A stretch of 8,079 bases of DNA from an uncultured Prevotella sp. (GCA_900770845.1 CAAGLS010000134.1:1-8079); one strand, 5' to 3'; shown: positions 1-6,443, counted from the stretch's first letter. Made by a program: numbers and translations. The notes: generated from the letters alone by a model not told the origin.

Positions 1-210
1 CCCAAGAAAAGTAGGCAAAAATGCAATACAAATTGATGAATTTTAAGCAAAAAGGCACTTTGTTGGGGCGAAACGGTTATAAGATACAGCCAATCGGCCT
101 CTTCGTGACAACAAGTGGGCTTTTCCGCGCCCAAGCGGCGGCTTCACGCCTAAGACTTTACATTTAACTTTAGGGTACAACTTGTGCAGCAGGGTTGCGC
201 CCATGGAGGC

Positions 211-218
211 TACCTTTG
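211..218 (+). promoter_or_regulatory. Candidate Bacteroides-type -7 box for the RteC-like gene
   Basis: TACCTTTG matches the Bacteroidota sigma-ABfr -7 consensus TAnnTTTG. No good TTTG -33 element lies at the usual 19-20 nt; the nearest TTG triplets (182-184 and 194-196) are at poor spacing. Transcription from here would give a leader of about 75 nt before the ATG at 299. The match is short and could be chance. Confidence 0.35.
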
Positions 219-243
219 CACTATCCACCACACAAAAAACATG

Positions 244-274
244 GCGCCGCGGTGTCCTTAGCAGCCGGCGGCGC
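244..274. other. GC-rich hairpin in the leader of the RteC-like gene
   Basis: GCGCCGC (244-250) pairs perfectly with GCGGCGC (268-274) across a 17-nt loop. It would sit in the 5' leader of the gene at 299, about 25 nt before the ATG. Read on the minus strand, the stem is followed after three bases by a run of six T, so it could instead be a minus-strand terminator, although no minus-strand gene lies upstream of it here. Confidence 0.35.
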
Positions 275-298
275 GACGAACCTTAAAAAACACTATCA

Positions 299-673
299 AT
301 GACAGACTTTATGATTGAGTCACACGTCGACTCCATTCCCACAAACGACACCACCGCCTTGGCCAAAGAGCAAATGTATGCCGACTTCGACAGGCTGCTC
401 CGCGCGAGCGACGAGGTGCGCAAGCGTTGGAGGGGCTCCAAGTCGGACCTCTTCGAGATGGCCTACCGCACCTACTACAACAATCGGATCACCGACGACA
501 GCGGCGTGCCGCTGCCCTTCTCGCGCGTGTGCACCATCGTCTGCGACCGCTTCCACATCCATCGTCCGCAAAACATCTACACCTTTGCGCTCATGGCTTG
601 TCGCCGCGAGGGCGTCCGCGCCCACACGCTGCTCAAGAAATACGAGTGGCGGATCAAGCGGCTCGCTCACTGA
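299..673 (+). CDS. Small RteC-like protein, possible regulator
   Basis: A 124-residue soluble protein without signal peptide or membrane segment, rich in Arg and aromatic residues. Residues from about 43 onward (W-R-G-S-K-S-D-L-F-E-M-A-Y, then a Phe-rich middle, F-H-I near 83-85, I-Y-T-F-A-L-M, and a basic C-terminal helix ending I-K-R-L) resemble from memory the C-terminal winged-helix part of RteC, the regulator of CTnDOT-type conjugative transposons, where W-x-G-S-K-x-x-L-x-E-L-x-Y and a Y-R-T-F-x-E-I-R segment recur. RteC is about 217 residues, so this would be the C-terminal domain alone. No tra, mob or integrase gene is visible nearby, so it is an orphan. The start at 299 gives the longest frame; Met5 (311) is an alternative. 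The gene ends at the terminator at 701-747. The assignment is a remembered motif resemblance, so function is uncertain; that the frame is a real gene is more secure (codon pattern, own terminator). Confidence 0.6.
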   Translation: MTDFMIESHVDSIPTNDTTALAKEQMYADFDRLLRASDEVRKRWRGSKSDLFEMAYRTYYNNRITDDSGVPLPFSRVCTIVCDRFHIHRPQNIYTFALMACRREGVRAHTLLKKYEWRIKRLAH

Positions 674-700
674 CGGGGAGAATGGACGCACGCACAACTT

Positions 701-747
701 AGGCAAGGGCAGCCCGCAAACGTGGGCTGCCCTTGTTGCCTTCCTTC
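701..747. terminator. Strong intrinsic terminator between convergent genes
   Basis: CAAGGGCAGCCC (704-715) and GGGCTGCCCTTG (724-735) form a perfect 12-bp stem around an 8-nt loop. A pyrimidine-rich tail (TTGCCTTCCTTCC) follows on the plus strand. It lies 30 nt after the stop of the 299-673 gene and 50 nt beyond the stop of the minus-strand gene ending at 797, so it probably serves the plus-strand gene and may also stop the convergent transcript. Confidence 0.8.
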
Positions 748-796
748 CGATGGGCTGTCGTCGGCAAATCCGCCGCCAGCGGCCGCCCACAGGCCG

Positions 797-1618
797 TCAC
801 TTCTGCGTGATCTTGGCCCTTGCGGTCATGCTGATGCCAAACTGCTCTGTGGTCTGCTCTGTCTCGCCGGAGACGAGCCAATTGTCGTCGCCCATGAGGA
901 GCCGGCCATGGCTTTCGAGCTTCACCTCGGCTATGCCCATCGACTTGACCATGCTCCATGTGGAGTCGAAGTTGCTGACATCCGCGCCGTTCTTCTCCAA
1001 TACTTTCCTAAACGTCTCCTTCAGCGCATCCTCCGTCATGTTGGTCTCATCCTTGAAGACCACCTCCTTGTCTTTCACCGACGTGAAGTCGCGCTCGATG
1101 TTGAACAGGCCTCCCGGGGAGTAGCTCATCTTGTCGCCGGACTTGATGGTCTTGCCGAAGAGAATGGTGATGAGGGCCTGGTCCAACACGCTCTTGAATC
1201 CCTCGTCGTTGGCGAAGTCGGCGGCAATCTGCTTGGCCTCGTCCGAGAGGCCGCCCATGATCTCACTGGCGTTGAGCAGGTGGCGGAAACTGCCGTCGGG
1301 GTTGACAGAGAAGCGGATGGGCTTGTTGAGCATCACCTTATACGACTCCGCCACTTTCTGCATCGCTGGGGATCCCGTGATGTCGCACGAAGTGTAGGTG
1401 TAGCTCATCACCACACTGTCGGCGGCCACTTGGCCCACTTCCATGCGGGAGTCGACCTTGATGGCGGCCTTGGCATTCTGGCGGTCGCTTGAGGTGGTGA
1501 GGTCTGACACCAATTCGTAGTTCTTCACCATGCCCTGCCTCAGAGTGGGAGTGAAGGAGGTTTGTGCCATGCCCGTCGTGGCGATGGCCAGTCCGAGCAG
1601 GATAGAAACGATTCTCAT
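797..1618 (-). CDS. Secreted protein of unknown function (paralog A)
   Basis: A 273-residue protein with a clear Sec signal peptide: M-R, a hydrophobic core, and a signal peptidase I site after A-M-A at about residue 18, leaving Gln19 as the mature start. No lipobox, so probably periplasmic. The mature part starts F-T-P-T-L-R-Q-G, has A-D-S-V-V-M-S-Y-T-Y in a likely beta segment, and carries R-F-S-V-N-P-D-G (102-109) followed by F-R-H-L-L-N, then L-F-G-K-T-I in the middle. These blocks recur in the protein encoded at 1926-2642, so the two are paralogs. The architecture recalls Bacteroidota families of unknown function such as DUF6263, whose members open with a similar L-x-x-G-x-x-Y stretch; I cannot confirm this without a profile search. 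A good -7 box lies just upstream at 1645-1652. No catalytic motif is visible and I do not assign a function. Confidence 0.85.
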   Translation of the reverse strand: MRIVSILLGLAIATTGMAQTSFTPTLRQGMVKNYELVSDLTTSSDRQNAKAAIKVDSRMEVGQVAADSVVMSYTYTSCDITGSPAMQKVAESYKVMLNKPIRFSVNPDGSFRHLLNASEIMGGLSDEAKQIAADFANDEGFKSVLDQALITILFGKTIKSGDKMSYSPGGLFNIERDFTSVKDKEVVFKDETNMTEDALKETFRKVLEKNGADVSNFDSTWSMVKSMGIAEVKLESHGRLLMGDDNWLVSGETEQTTEQFGISMTARAKITQK

Positions 1619-1644
1619 AAGTTTGTGGTTTTTGTTGATGTGTG

Positions 1645-1652
1645 CAAAGTTA
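1645..1652 (-). promoter_or_regulatory. -7 box of paralog A
   Basis: On the minus strand this reads TAACTTTG, a full match to the Bacteroidota TAnnTTTG consensus, 26 nt before the ATG of the gene starting at 1618. A clear TTTG -33 element is missing; TTTC (minus strand, 1677-1680) is the closest, at a 24-nt spacing. The end of the palindromic repeat (1697) is only 44 bp upstream of this box. Confidence 0.55.
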
Positions 1653-1696
1653 GTGGTTTCGCCGCGTGCCCACGACGAAAGCCTGTTATGATACGG

Positions 1697-1896
1697 TTAA
1701 AGTCGGTTCTAAAAATTAGGTCGCGGCGTATTCTGCAAGATATCGAGTCTCAAAACGTAAGTTGAAGAGGGAGTGTAGCGGGCTACACGACCGATGAGAC
1801 TTGACGTTTTGGGACCGATAGATGCAGAAGACGACCGAAACAACATGAATCCGTATCGCCTAATTTCCTAAACCTAATTTTTAGAACCGGCCTTAA
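1697..1896. repeat. Palindromic MITE-like repeat, copy 1
   Basis: A 200-bp element bounded by 25-bp inverted repeats: 1697-1721 and the reverse complement of 1872-1896 match at 23 of 25 positions. Both begin TTAA and share CGGTTCTAAAAATTAGGT. Inside lies a second inverted arrangement: TTCTGCA (1731-1737) with TGCAGAA (1823-1829), TATCG (1741-1745) with CGATA (1816-1820), CAAAACGT (1751-1758) with ACGTTTTG (1804-1811), AAGT (1759-1762) with ACTT (1799-1802), and at the tip GTGTAGC (1773-1779) with GCTACAC (1782-1788). Near the right end, CCTAATTT occurs twice (1859-1866 and 1873-1880), as if a short stretch had been duplicated. No open frame of substance is present. It occupies most of the 307-bp spacer between the two paralogous minus-strand genes. 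Size, inverted ends and a second copy at 7845 fit a non-autonomous (MITE-like) element or a mobile structured RNA; TTAA at both ends could be target-site duplication or part of the repeat. Confidence 0.8.
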
Positions 1897-1925
1897 AGTT
1901 TGGTGTTCAGGATTGGGAACGGGTG

Positions 1926-2642
1926 TCATTCTACGAGTGTGGCCTTCATTCCCGTCTTGTTCTTGCCCATTTCCTTTCCCAAGTCGGTCTCTATGCTGAA
2001 GGAGAACACGGTGGGCCACCAGTCTTGGCCGAAGACAAACTGTTTGGCAATGCTGAGGCTGCCCGCGTCGTCGGCAAATGCCGAATGGATGTCGACCGTG
2101 TGGCCATCGGCCGAGAGCTGGTAGTGGAATGTCATGTCACTGTCGCCGCTGTCGTCATGCTCTTGCATTCCGTCGGTGATGGTCTTGCCGAAGAGGCCGA
2201 TTGGGGAGTTGACCATGTTCGACACCAGATAGTTGTCGGAGAAGAGGTAGTCCAGATAATCGCTGTCGGAGTCGTCGCTGTCGGCAGGATATTTGTCGCG
2301 CAGTTCCTTCCCATTGAGAAGATGGCGCACGGTGCCGTCGGGGTTGACCGAGAACCTCACTTGCTGCCCCATGAACAGCCCGCCGATGGAGGGTGCCTGG
2401 CCTGTGTTGGACTGCTGGAAGTTGGAGTAGGTGAGGCTGACGACAGCCGAGTCGGCGTTGGAAGCCAACACCTCATACGTCTGGTCGAAATTGGAGTTCA
2501 CCTGCTGCGAGTCGTCCGTGGCGACGAAAGACTCGTAGTGGTAGGTCTTTTTCAGCCCGTCCCTGAGCTGTGGCGTTATTCTCACCTGGGCTGCGGCCGT
2601 CGTGGCGACGGCAAGCAGCAAAGCCATCAAGATTTTCCTCAT
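1926..2642 (-). CDS. Secreted protein of unknown function (paralog B)
   Basis: A 238-residue protein when started at the ATG at 2642. The frame is open to an ATG at 2699, but the inner start is preferred because it gives a classic signal peptide (M-R-K, hydrophobic core, cleavage after A-A-A near residue 18, Gln19 first) and places a promoter just upstream. The mature part starts I-T-P-Q-L-R-D-G, matching paralog A at the same positions (Thr23-Pro24), and contains A-D-S-A-V-V-S-L-T-Y, then R-F-S-V-N-P-D-G (96-103) with V-R-H-L-L-N, and L-F-G-K-T-I. It is shorter than paralog A and has a distinctive acidic run (D-S-D-D-S-D-S-D, 121-128) that A lacks. The likely location is the periplasm or outside. 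Same orientation as paralog A but separated by the palindromic repeat and with its own promoter, so probably not co-transcribed. Function unknown; DUF6263-like at best. Confidence 0.85.
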   Translation of the reverse strand: MRKILMALLLAVATTAAAQVRITPQLRDGLKKTYHYESFVATDDSQQVNSNFDQTYEVLASNADSAVVSLTYSNFQQSNTGQAPSIGGLFMGQQVRFSVNPDGTVRHLLNGKELRDKYPADSDDSDSDYLDYLFSDNYLVSNMVNSPIGLFGKTITDGMQEHDDSGDSDMTFHYQLSADGHTVDIHSAFADDAGSLSIAKQFVFGQDWWPTVFSFSIETDLGKEMGKNKTGMKATLVE

Positions 2643-2668
2643 AGTCGTAGCATGTTGATTTTCGACTG

Positions 2669-2699
2669 TAAAAATAAGGAATTTGTCGATACCGAGCAA
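2669..2699 (-). promoter_or_regulatory. Candidate promoter of paralog B
   Basis: On the minus strand, TATTTTTA (2669-2676) matches TAnnTTTG at all but the last base, and a TTG (2697-2699) lies 20 nt further upstream, the usual -33 spacing. The box is 26 nt before the preferred ATG at 2642, the same distance as in paralog A. It lies inside the longer reading frame, which supports the inner start. Confidence 0.45.
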
Positions 2700-2775
2700 G
2701 CAACGGGCGTGAAATTATCAGTTTTTAATAGATGGACTGACTGAGGTGCGTCAAATCACCAGCGCCAACCCAAAG

Positions 2776-2808
2776 CCCCACCCCTAAGTCCTCCCCAAGA
2801 AGGAGGGG
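2776..2808. repeat. C-rich/G-rich hairpin of a common Bacteroidota intergenic type
   Basis: A block reading CCCCACCCCTAAGTCCTCCC, continuing to GGAGGGG at 2802-2808, with stem CCTCC (2790-2794) and GGAGG (2802-2806). Very similar C-run/G-run intergenic hairpins are, from memory, widespread in Bacteroidota genomes. Only one copy is in this window, so the call as a dispersed repeat rests on that memory. Confidence 0.4.
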
Positions 2809-2902
2809 AATACCAATTGCCCACAATGATCTACCTAATAATAGGTATCCAATGAATGTACCCGCAAACGTGCGTCCGCTGCATGGGCCGAAGCTTCGGG
2901 AG

Positions 2903-2922
2903 GTCCGCTGCCCTCAGCGGAC
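2903..2922. other. Perfect 8-bp hairpin in spacer
   Basis: GTCCGCTG (2903-2910), loop CCCT, CAGCGGAC (2915-2922). The left arm is duplicated at 2874-2881, which allows an alternative, larger pairing enclosing the palindrome at 2888-2899. No T-run follows on either side, so a terminator role is doubtful. Confidence 0.5.
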
Positions 2923-3111
2923 ACCGAACGACAACTTATTAAAGCATGGTGGATAAAAGAACAAGCAAAATCACGTCAACCAAAATTAGGAAGACAGATT
3001 GCTCGGCAAAGTTGAAAAAAACATTGTCGAGAAGGCAAAGGGCGTCATTCGATGGACTGTTGCAACCTTTCTGCCTTTTTCCTCCCTCCGGCCACCGCAT
3101 CGGCCCCCGCA

Positions 3112-3155
3112 TGTTACGAAAGCGTTAAGTTCTTGTTTACGATTCGATTACAATT
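3112..3155 (+). promoter_or_regulatory. 11-bp-phased repeats resembling a PhoB box
   Basis: Four units at exact 11-bp steps: TGTTAC (3112), CGTTAA (3123), TGTTTA (3134) and CGATTA (3145), approximately YGTTWM followed by five less conserved bases. PhoB boxes in other bacteria are direct repeats of a TGTCA-like core with an 11-bp period, and the downstream operon (phosphodiesterase plus Porin_O_P channel) is a plausible phosphate-regulated one. The tract ends 44 bp before the -7 box, further upstream than the classical E. coli arrangement, so it would act as an upstream activator site. The core differs from TGTCA and the AT-rich context makes chance possible. Confidence 0.35.
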
Positions 3156-3199
3156 CCATATCCAGCTCCATTCCAATCACTGCCTTGGGATAATTTGAT

Positions 3200-3207
3200 T
3201 ACTTTTG
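3200..3207 (+). promoter_or_regulatory. -7 box of the phosphodiesterase/porin operon
   Basis: TACTTTTG is a full match to TAnnTTTG. No consensus -33 element is seen at the usual spacing, which would fit a promoter needing an activator. The implied leader before the ATG at 3354 is about 140 nt, longer than for the other genes here; I see no strong hairpin or known riboswitch in it. Confidence 0.55.
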
Positions 3208-3353
3208 CGTGGAAATTTAAAATATTCAGGAAAATTAAACGACATTCACGTAAACAGAAACAGACTATCCTTCGCCATGCCCTTGATGGTTGGGGATTGG
3301 CCTTATAGACAAACGAAAACGATACATAATCTCACATCAACAACAAATCAATT

Positions 3354-5072
3354 ATGACAATCAAACATTATGTCTTGAGTCTTGTTGGACTGGCAGCAGT
3401 AGCCGCCTTGTCTTCCTGCTCCGACGAGCAGGAGTTTACCAACGAGAACACAGACGCACGCCGCATCGACGTGCAGCAGTTAACGTCCCAACAGGCTAAG
3501 GTGCGCGACTACGTGCCGCTCTACGCCTGCATCGCCCACCGCGGTTCCACCTACTGGGCACCCGAGGAGACGGAGGCCGCTTGGAGATGGGCGCGCAACA
3601 TGGGCGCAGACTATCTGGAGAGCGACATGCAGGTGACCAAGGATGGAGTGGTGCTCGCCAACCACGACGAGAACCTGAAGCGCACGACCAACATCGAGGC
3701 CGTATTCTCCGATGAAGTACCCAATATCCGCAAGGACTTCTACCGCTCCTTCCGCAACGCCGACGGGTCGCAGCATTTCACAGAGGCCGACATCGAGGCA
3801 CAGTATCAGCGCGATGTCGCCGACTTCCGCTCCAACTACGCCATGTCCTACTACTATGCCGAGATGCTGATGCTCGATGCCGGCAAGTGGTTCAACGACG
3901 ACACGCCGGAGCTTGAACGCTCCTCCTTCGCCGCCAAGCACAACGGCAAGGTGGTCTACGACGCCAATGGCGTGCCGAGCATCCAGTATAGCGACGGCCT
4001 CTACGTGTCGGCCCTGCAGGACCAGATCAATTACGCCATGGGCAACAAGCTCAACCGCGATGCCAATGGCCGCCGCATCCTCACCTATAAGATAAAGGAC
4101 GAATACAAGGACATGACCCTGGAGCAAATCTACAACGCCGGGCAGGCCGCCGTGAAGTGCGACGACCCGAGCGTGGTGGGCTCAAAGGCCAAGAAGTATA
4201 TGGACTTTGTGGAGTACAGCTTCGGCGACAAGAATGGCTCCACGGCCTACGTCCATGACCCCGCCGACAATGGCAACCGCCCTGGCATCTATCCGGAGTT
4301 CAAGGAGTCGTGGCTCAACCCCAAGGACATAGAAATCCGTGTGTACAACATCCTCGACGAGTGGGGATGGAACATCATCACCAAGCCCGAGGCCACGTCG
4401 AATCCATTCTATGTCGACGGCAAGGTGAACGTGGGCAACACCAATGGAAAGGTGATTCTCCAAACCTTCTCGTTCGATGCCCTCAACCGTTCCTACAACG
4501 TGTTCCAGGGACAGCTGCCCCTCTGCTATCTTCTCTGGATCAGCAGTCCCGCCTACGCCACCGACATTGCCTACGACACGCCCACAGGCTATGCCGACTT
4601 CATCAAGTATGCGCAGGACCACGGAGCCACGATCATCGGCCCCGCCATCGCCGGCGCGCCCAACAACTATCCTGAGATGAACCAGCCTTGGGAAGCCTAC
4701 ATGGTGCGCAGGTCGGGCATGCTCAACCATCCCTACTCTTTCGACACCTACGCCCAAATGGCCAAATACATGGGCTACTATGTCAACTACTGGGGCGACA
4801 ACGGCACGCAGTTCGACGACTTGATGGCCATCACCACGCAGCCCACCGCCTACACCACTTTCACCTCGCCGAAGACACAGCCGGTTTATCTCGATGGCAT
4901 GTTCACCAACCACTCCGAGATCACGCTCCAGTATCTCATCGACAATGGCTTCCGCTGCAGCAGCAACATCCCCAATCCCTTCCATCCCGGAGAGGTCTAC
5001 GACAACTCTCAGGCTCCCCACACTGTGCCTGACGCCAACCAGGTGTTGGAGCAGCTCGGATACAACAAGTAG
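3354..5072 (+). CDS. Lipoprotein glycerophosphodiester phosphodiesterase
   Basis: A 572-residue GDPD-family TIM-barrel enzyme, expected to hydrolyse glycerophosphodiesters (deacylated phospholipids or similar) to an alcohol and glycerol 3-phosphate. A type II signal peptide with lipobox L-S-S-C puts the lipid anchor at Cys22; the following S-D-E-Q-E is acidic, as in Bacteroidota surface-lipoprotein export signals, so it may face outward. Catalytic features are in place: H62-R63-G64, P-E-E-T (70-73), E89-x-D91 as metal ligands, and N-H104-D105. Later barrel elements follow at I-E-I-R (about 326), V-I-L-Q-T-F-S-F-D (about 367) and D-G-M-F-T-N-H (from 514). Between the HD motif and the later strands lie roughly 200 extra residues, so the protein is about twice the usual 250-350. 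The gene is followed after 30 nt by the Porin_O_P gene, almost certainly as an operon. Substrate is not predictable from the sequence. Confidence 0.92.
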   Translation: MTIKHYVLSLVGLAAVAALSSCSDEQEFTNENTDARRIDVQQLTSQQAKVRDYVPLYACIAHRGSTYWAPEETEAAWRWARNMGADYLESDMQVTKDGVVLANHDENLKRTTNIEAVFSDEVPNIRKDFYRSFRNADGSQHFTEADIEAQYQRDVADFRSNYAMSYYYAEMLMLDAGKWFNDDTPELERSSFAAKHNGKVVYDANGVPSIQYSDGLYVSALQDQINYAMGNKLNRDANGRRILTYKIKDEYKDMTLEQIYNAGQAAVKCDDPSVVGSKAKKYMDFVEYSFGDKNGSTAYVHDPADNGNRPGIYPEFKESWLNPKDIEIRVYNILDEWGWNIITKPEATSNPFYVDGKVNVGNTNGKVILQTFSFDALNRSYNVFQGQLPLCYLLWISSPAYATDIAYDTPTGYADFIKYAQDHGATIIGPAIAGAPNNYPEMNQPWEAYMVRRSGMLNHPYSFDTYAQMAKYMGYYVNYWGDNGTQFDDLMAITTQPTAYTTFTSPKTQPVYLDGMFTNHSEITLQYLIDNGFRCSSNIPNPFHPGEVYDNSQAPHTVPDANQVLEQLGYNK

Positions 5073-5102
5073 TCAAACCCCATTCAACAAGCAAAACAGA
5101 AA

Positions 5103-6443
5103 ATGAAGAAATATATTTGCATCTCCCTGCTCACGCTTTGCGCCCTCTCAGCCTCGGCGCAGGACTTCGACTCGAAGCCTACAGTGACCATCGACGACAA
5201 GAACCAAGACCTCCACTTCACCGTTGGCGCGCGCTTCATGGCCGACGCCGCCTATTACAACACCGACTTCACGCCGCTGCAGTCGGGGGCCTCCATCACC
5301 GATGCCCGCATCCGCACGTCGCTCACCTATCAGGACTGGTACTTCTATGCCGACTTCGGGTTCGGCGGCGGCAAGTTTGCGCAGAAGAACATCTTCCTGC
5401 AGTACAACCAACAAACGGGCAAGGGCGGCAACCACGACATCAAGGTGGGCTACTACAACGACCCCGCCGGCTCCATGGCCCGCAACACCTCGCTCGGCAG
5501 CTACCATTTCATCTCCCGCCCCGGCTCCTCCTACGCCTTGGGCGAGGGCCGCGAATTGGGTGTCAGCTACAAGTATAGCGACGACCACTTCATGGCCTAT
5601 CAGGGTGTGTTCACCGAGAACCAATATAATAAGGAGGAAGCGGGCTTCAACGGCATCGTGCTTGCCGGCCGCTATCAGTGGCGCCCCATCAGCGACGGCG
5701 TGCAGACCCTCATGGTGGGTGGCAACATCCGCTACCAGCACGTGGGCGGAGGCGTCACCGAGAAGAATGTCATCAAGAAGACCCTCTCGCTCGGCCAGTC
5801 GTTGGAGACCTACGTGGACGAGGACGACCAGTTTGTGTCGTGCGACCTGCCATGGGCGGAGAATGTCCTCAACGCTGGAGCTGAGGCCCTCTACCACAAC
5901 GAGAAGTTCTTCGTGCGCGGTGAGTACATGTACAAGCACGTCACCAAGAAGCGCGACTCCAAGACGCTCTTCGAGGCCAGCAACAACAACATCGACACCT
6001 GGGGAACGCTCGACGCCTGGATGGCGGCCAACCCGCTGCGGAGCAACAATTTCCATGGCGGATATGTTGAGGCAGGCTTCATGGTGTTTGGCAACCCCTA
6101 CAGCTTCGACAGCCGTGAGGGCGTGCTGAGGGGACTCTCAGGCCGCTCGCTCGAAATCGTTGCCCGTTGGAACTACACCGGACTGAACGACATCGTCAAG
6201 GGCGAGTACTATTCGGCCGGACGCAACCAGTATTATCCCAGCGGCAAGATGGAGGACTGGCCCTATGCCTCGACAAGTGTTGGCGGCGGATGCGTGCGTT
6301 CCTGGACCGTCGGAGCCAACTACAGCTTCAACCGCTACGTGCAGGTGATGCTCGACTACACCTACCACCGCCTCACCAAGGACTTCCTGCCCAACGACAA
6401 GAACATCCATGCCGTGCAGGCCCGCGTGCAGTTCATCTTTTAG
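5103..6443 (+). CDS. Porin_O_P family outer-membrane channel
   Basis: A 446-residue beta-barrel protein related to the phosphate-selective porins OprO/OprP. The signal peptide ends A-S-A-Q near residue 20. The mature protein is made of alternating amphipathic strands with many Tyr, Trp and Gly residues, for example L-H-F-T-V-G-A-R-F-M-A-D-A-A-Y near the start, W-Y-F-Y-A-D-F-G-F in the first third, and a final strand V-Q-A-R-V-Q-F-I-F ending in Phe, the signal for outer-membrane insertion. The family commonly opens with a short periplasmic segment and an A-R-I-R-T-like strand, seen here as D-A-R-I-R-T-S-L-T-Y. It follows the phosphodiesterase gene after 30 nt with no promoter visible between, so the two are probably co-transcribed. 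A role in uptake of phosphate or glycerol phosphate is inferred from family and partner; Bacteroidota members may carry other anions. Confidence 0.9.
   Translation: MKKYICISLLTLCALSASAQDFDSKPTVTIDDKNQDLHFTVGARFMADAAYYNTDFTPLQSGASITDARIRTSLTYQDWYFYADFGFGGGKFAQKNIFLQYNQQTGKGGNHDIKVGYYNDPAGSMARNTSLGSYHFISRPGSSYALGEGRELGVSYKYSDDHFMAYQGVFTENQYNKEEAGFNGIVLAGRYQWRPISDGVQTLMVGGNIRYQHVGGGVTEKNVIKKTLSLGQSLETYVDEDDQFVSCDLPWAENVLNAGAEALYHNEKFFVRGEYMYKHVTKKRDSKTLFEASNNNIDTWGTLDAWMAANPLRSNNFHGGYVEAGFMVFGNPYSFDSREGVLRGLSGRSLEIVARWNYTGLNDIVKGEYYSAGRNQYYPSGKMEDWPYASTSVGGGCVRSWTVGANYSFNRYVQVMLDYTYHRLTKDFLPNDKNIHAVQARVQFIF

Larger units (their letters stand above)
1..298. other. Left-edge spacer with no convincing gene
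   Basis: I see no convincing gene in this stretch. The only open frame, on the minus strand at 43-231, would encode a 62-residue basic peptide without a recognisable domain, signal peptide or promoter. The right part holds a candidate promoter box and a leader hairpin for the gene at 299 (listed separately). Any gene upstream of position 1 is outside the window. Confidence 0.5.
2700..3111. other. Long spacer with several hairpins, no gene
   Basis: About 400 bp with no convincing coding frame; the short frames at 2946-3128 and 2999-3193 lack any recognisable feature. Visible structures from left to right are a CCTCC/GGAGG hairpin inside a C-rich block (2776-2808), TACCTA/TAGGTA around ATAA (2832-2847), CGCA/TGCG around AACG (2863-2874), the 12-bp palindrome CCGAAGCTTCGG (2888-2899), and GTCCGCTG/CAGCGGAC with a 4-nt loop (2903-2922). 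GTCCGCTG also occurs at 2874-2881, so the right arm could pair with either copy. No T-tract follows these stems, so they are not typical terminators. Confidence 0.6.

Noticed and set aside
43..231. Minus-strand 62-residue frame at the left edge
   Set aside because: Basic, low-information peptide with no domain, signal peptide or promoter; it overlaps the promoter region of the gene at 299.
1697..1896. CRISPR or simple intrinsic terminator as explanation of the repeat
   Set aside because: There are only two distant copies with inverted ends and no spacer series; the T-run and stem arrangement is not that of a terminator, although it might still stop transcription.
2643..2699. N-terminal extension of paralog B from an ATG at 2699
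   Set aside because: It would bury the signal peptide 19 residues inside and overlap the promoter; the ATG at 2642 gives a normal signal peptide.
2946..3193. Two short plus-strand frames in the long spacer
   Set aside because: No signal peptide, domain or start context; they overlap each other and the putative operator region.
4182..5021. Long minus-strand frame opposite the phosphodiesterase
   Set aside because: Shadow of a GC-rich gene; Val/Gly/Ala-rich translation with no domain. The same applies to minus frames at 3480-4127, 5148-6056 and 6642-7790.
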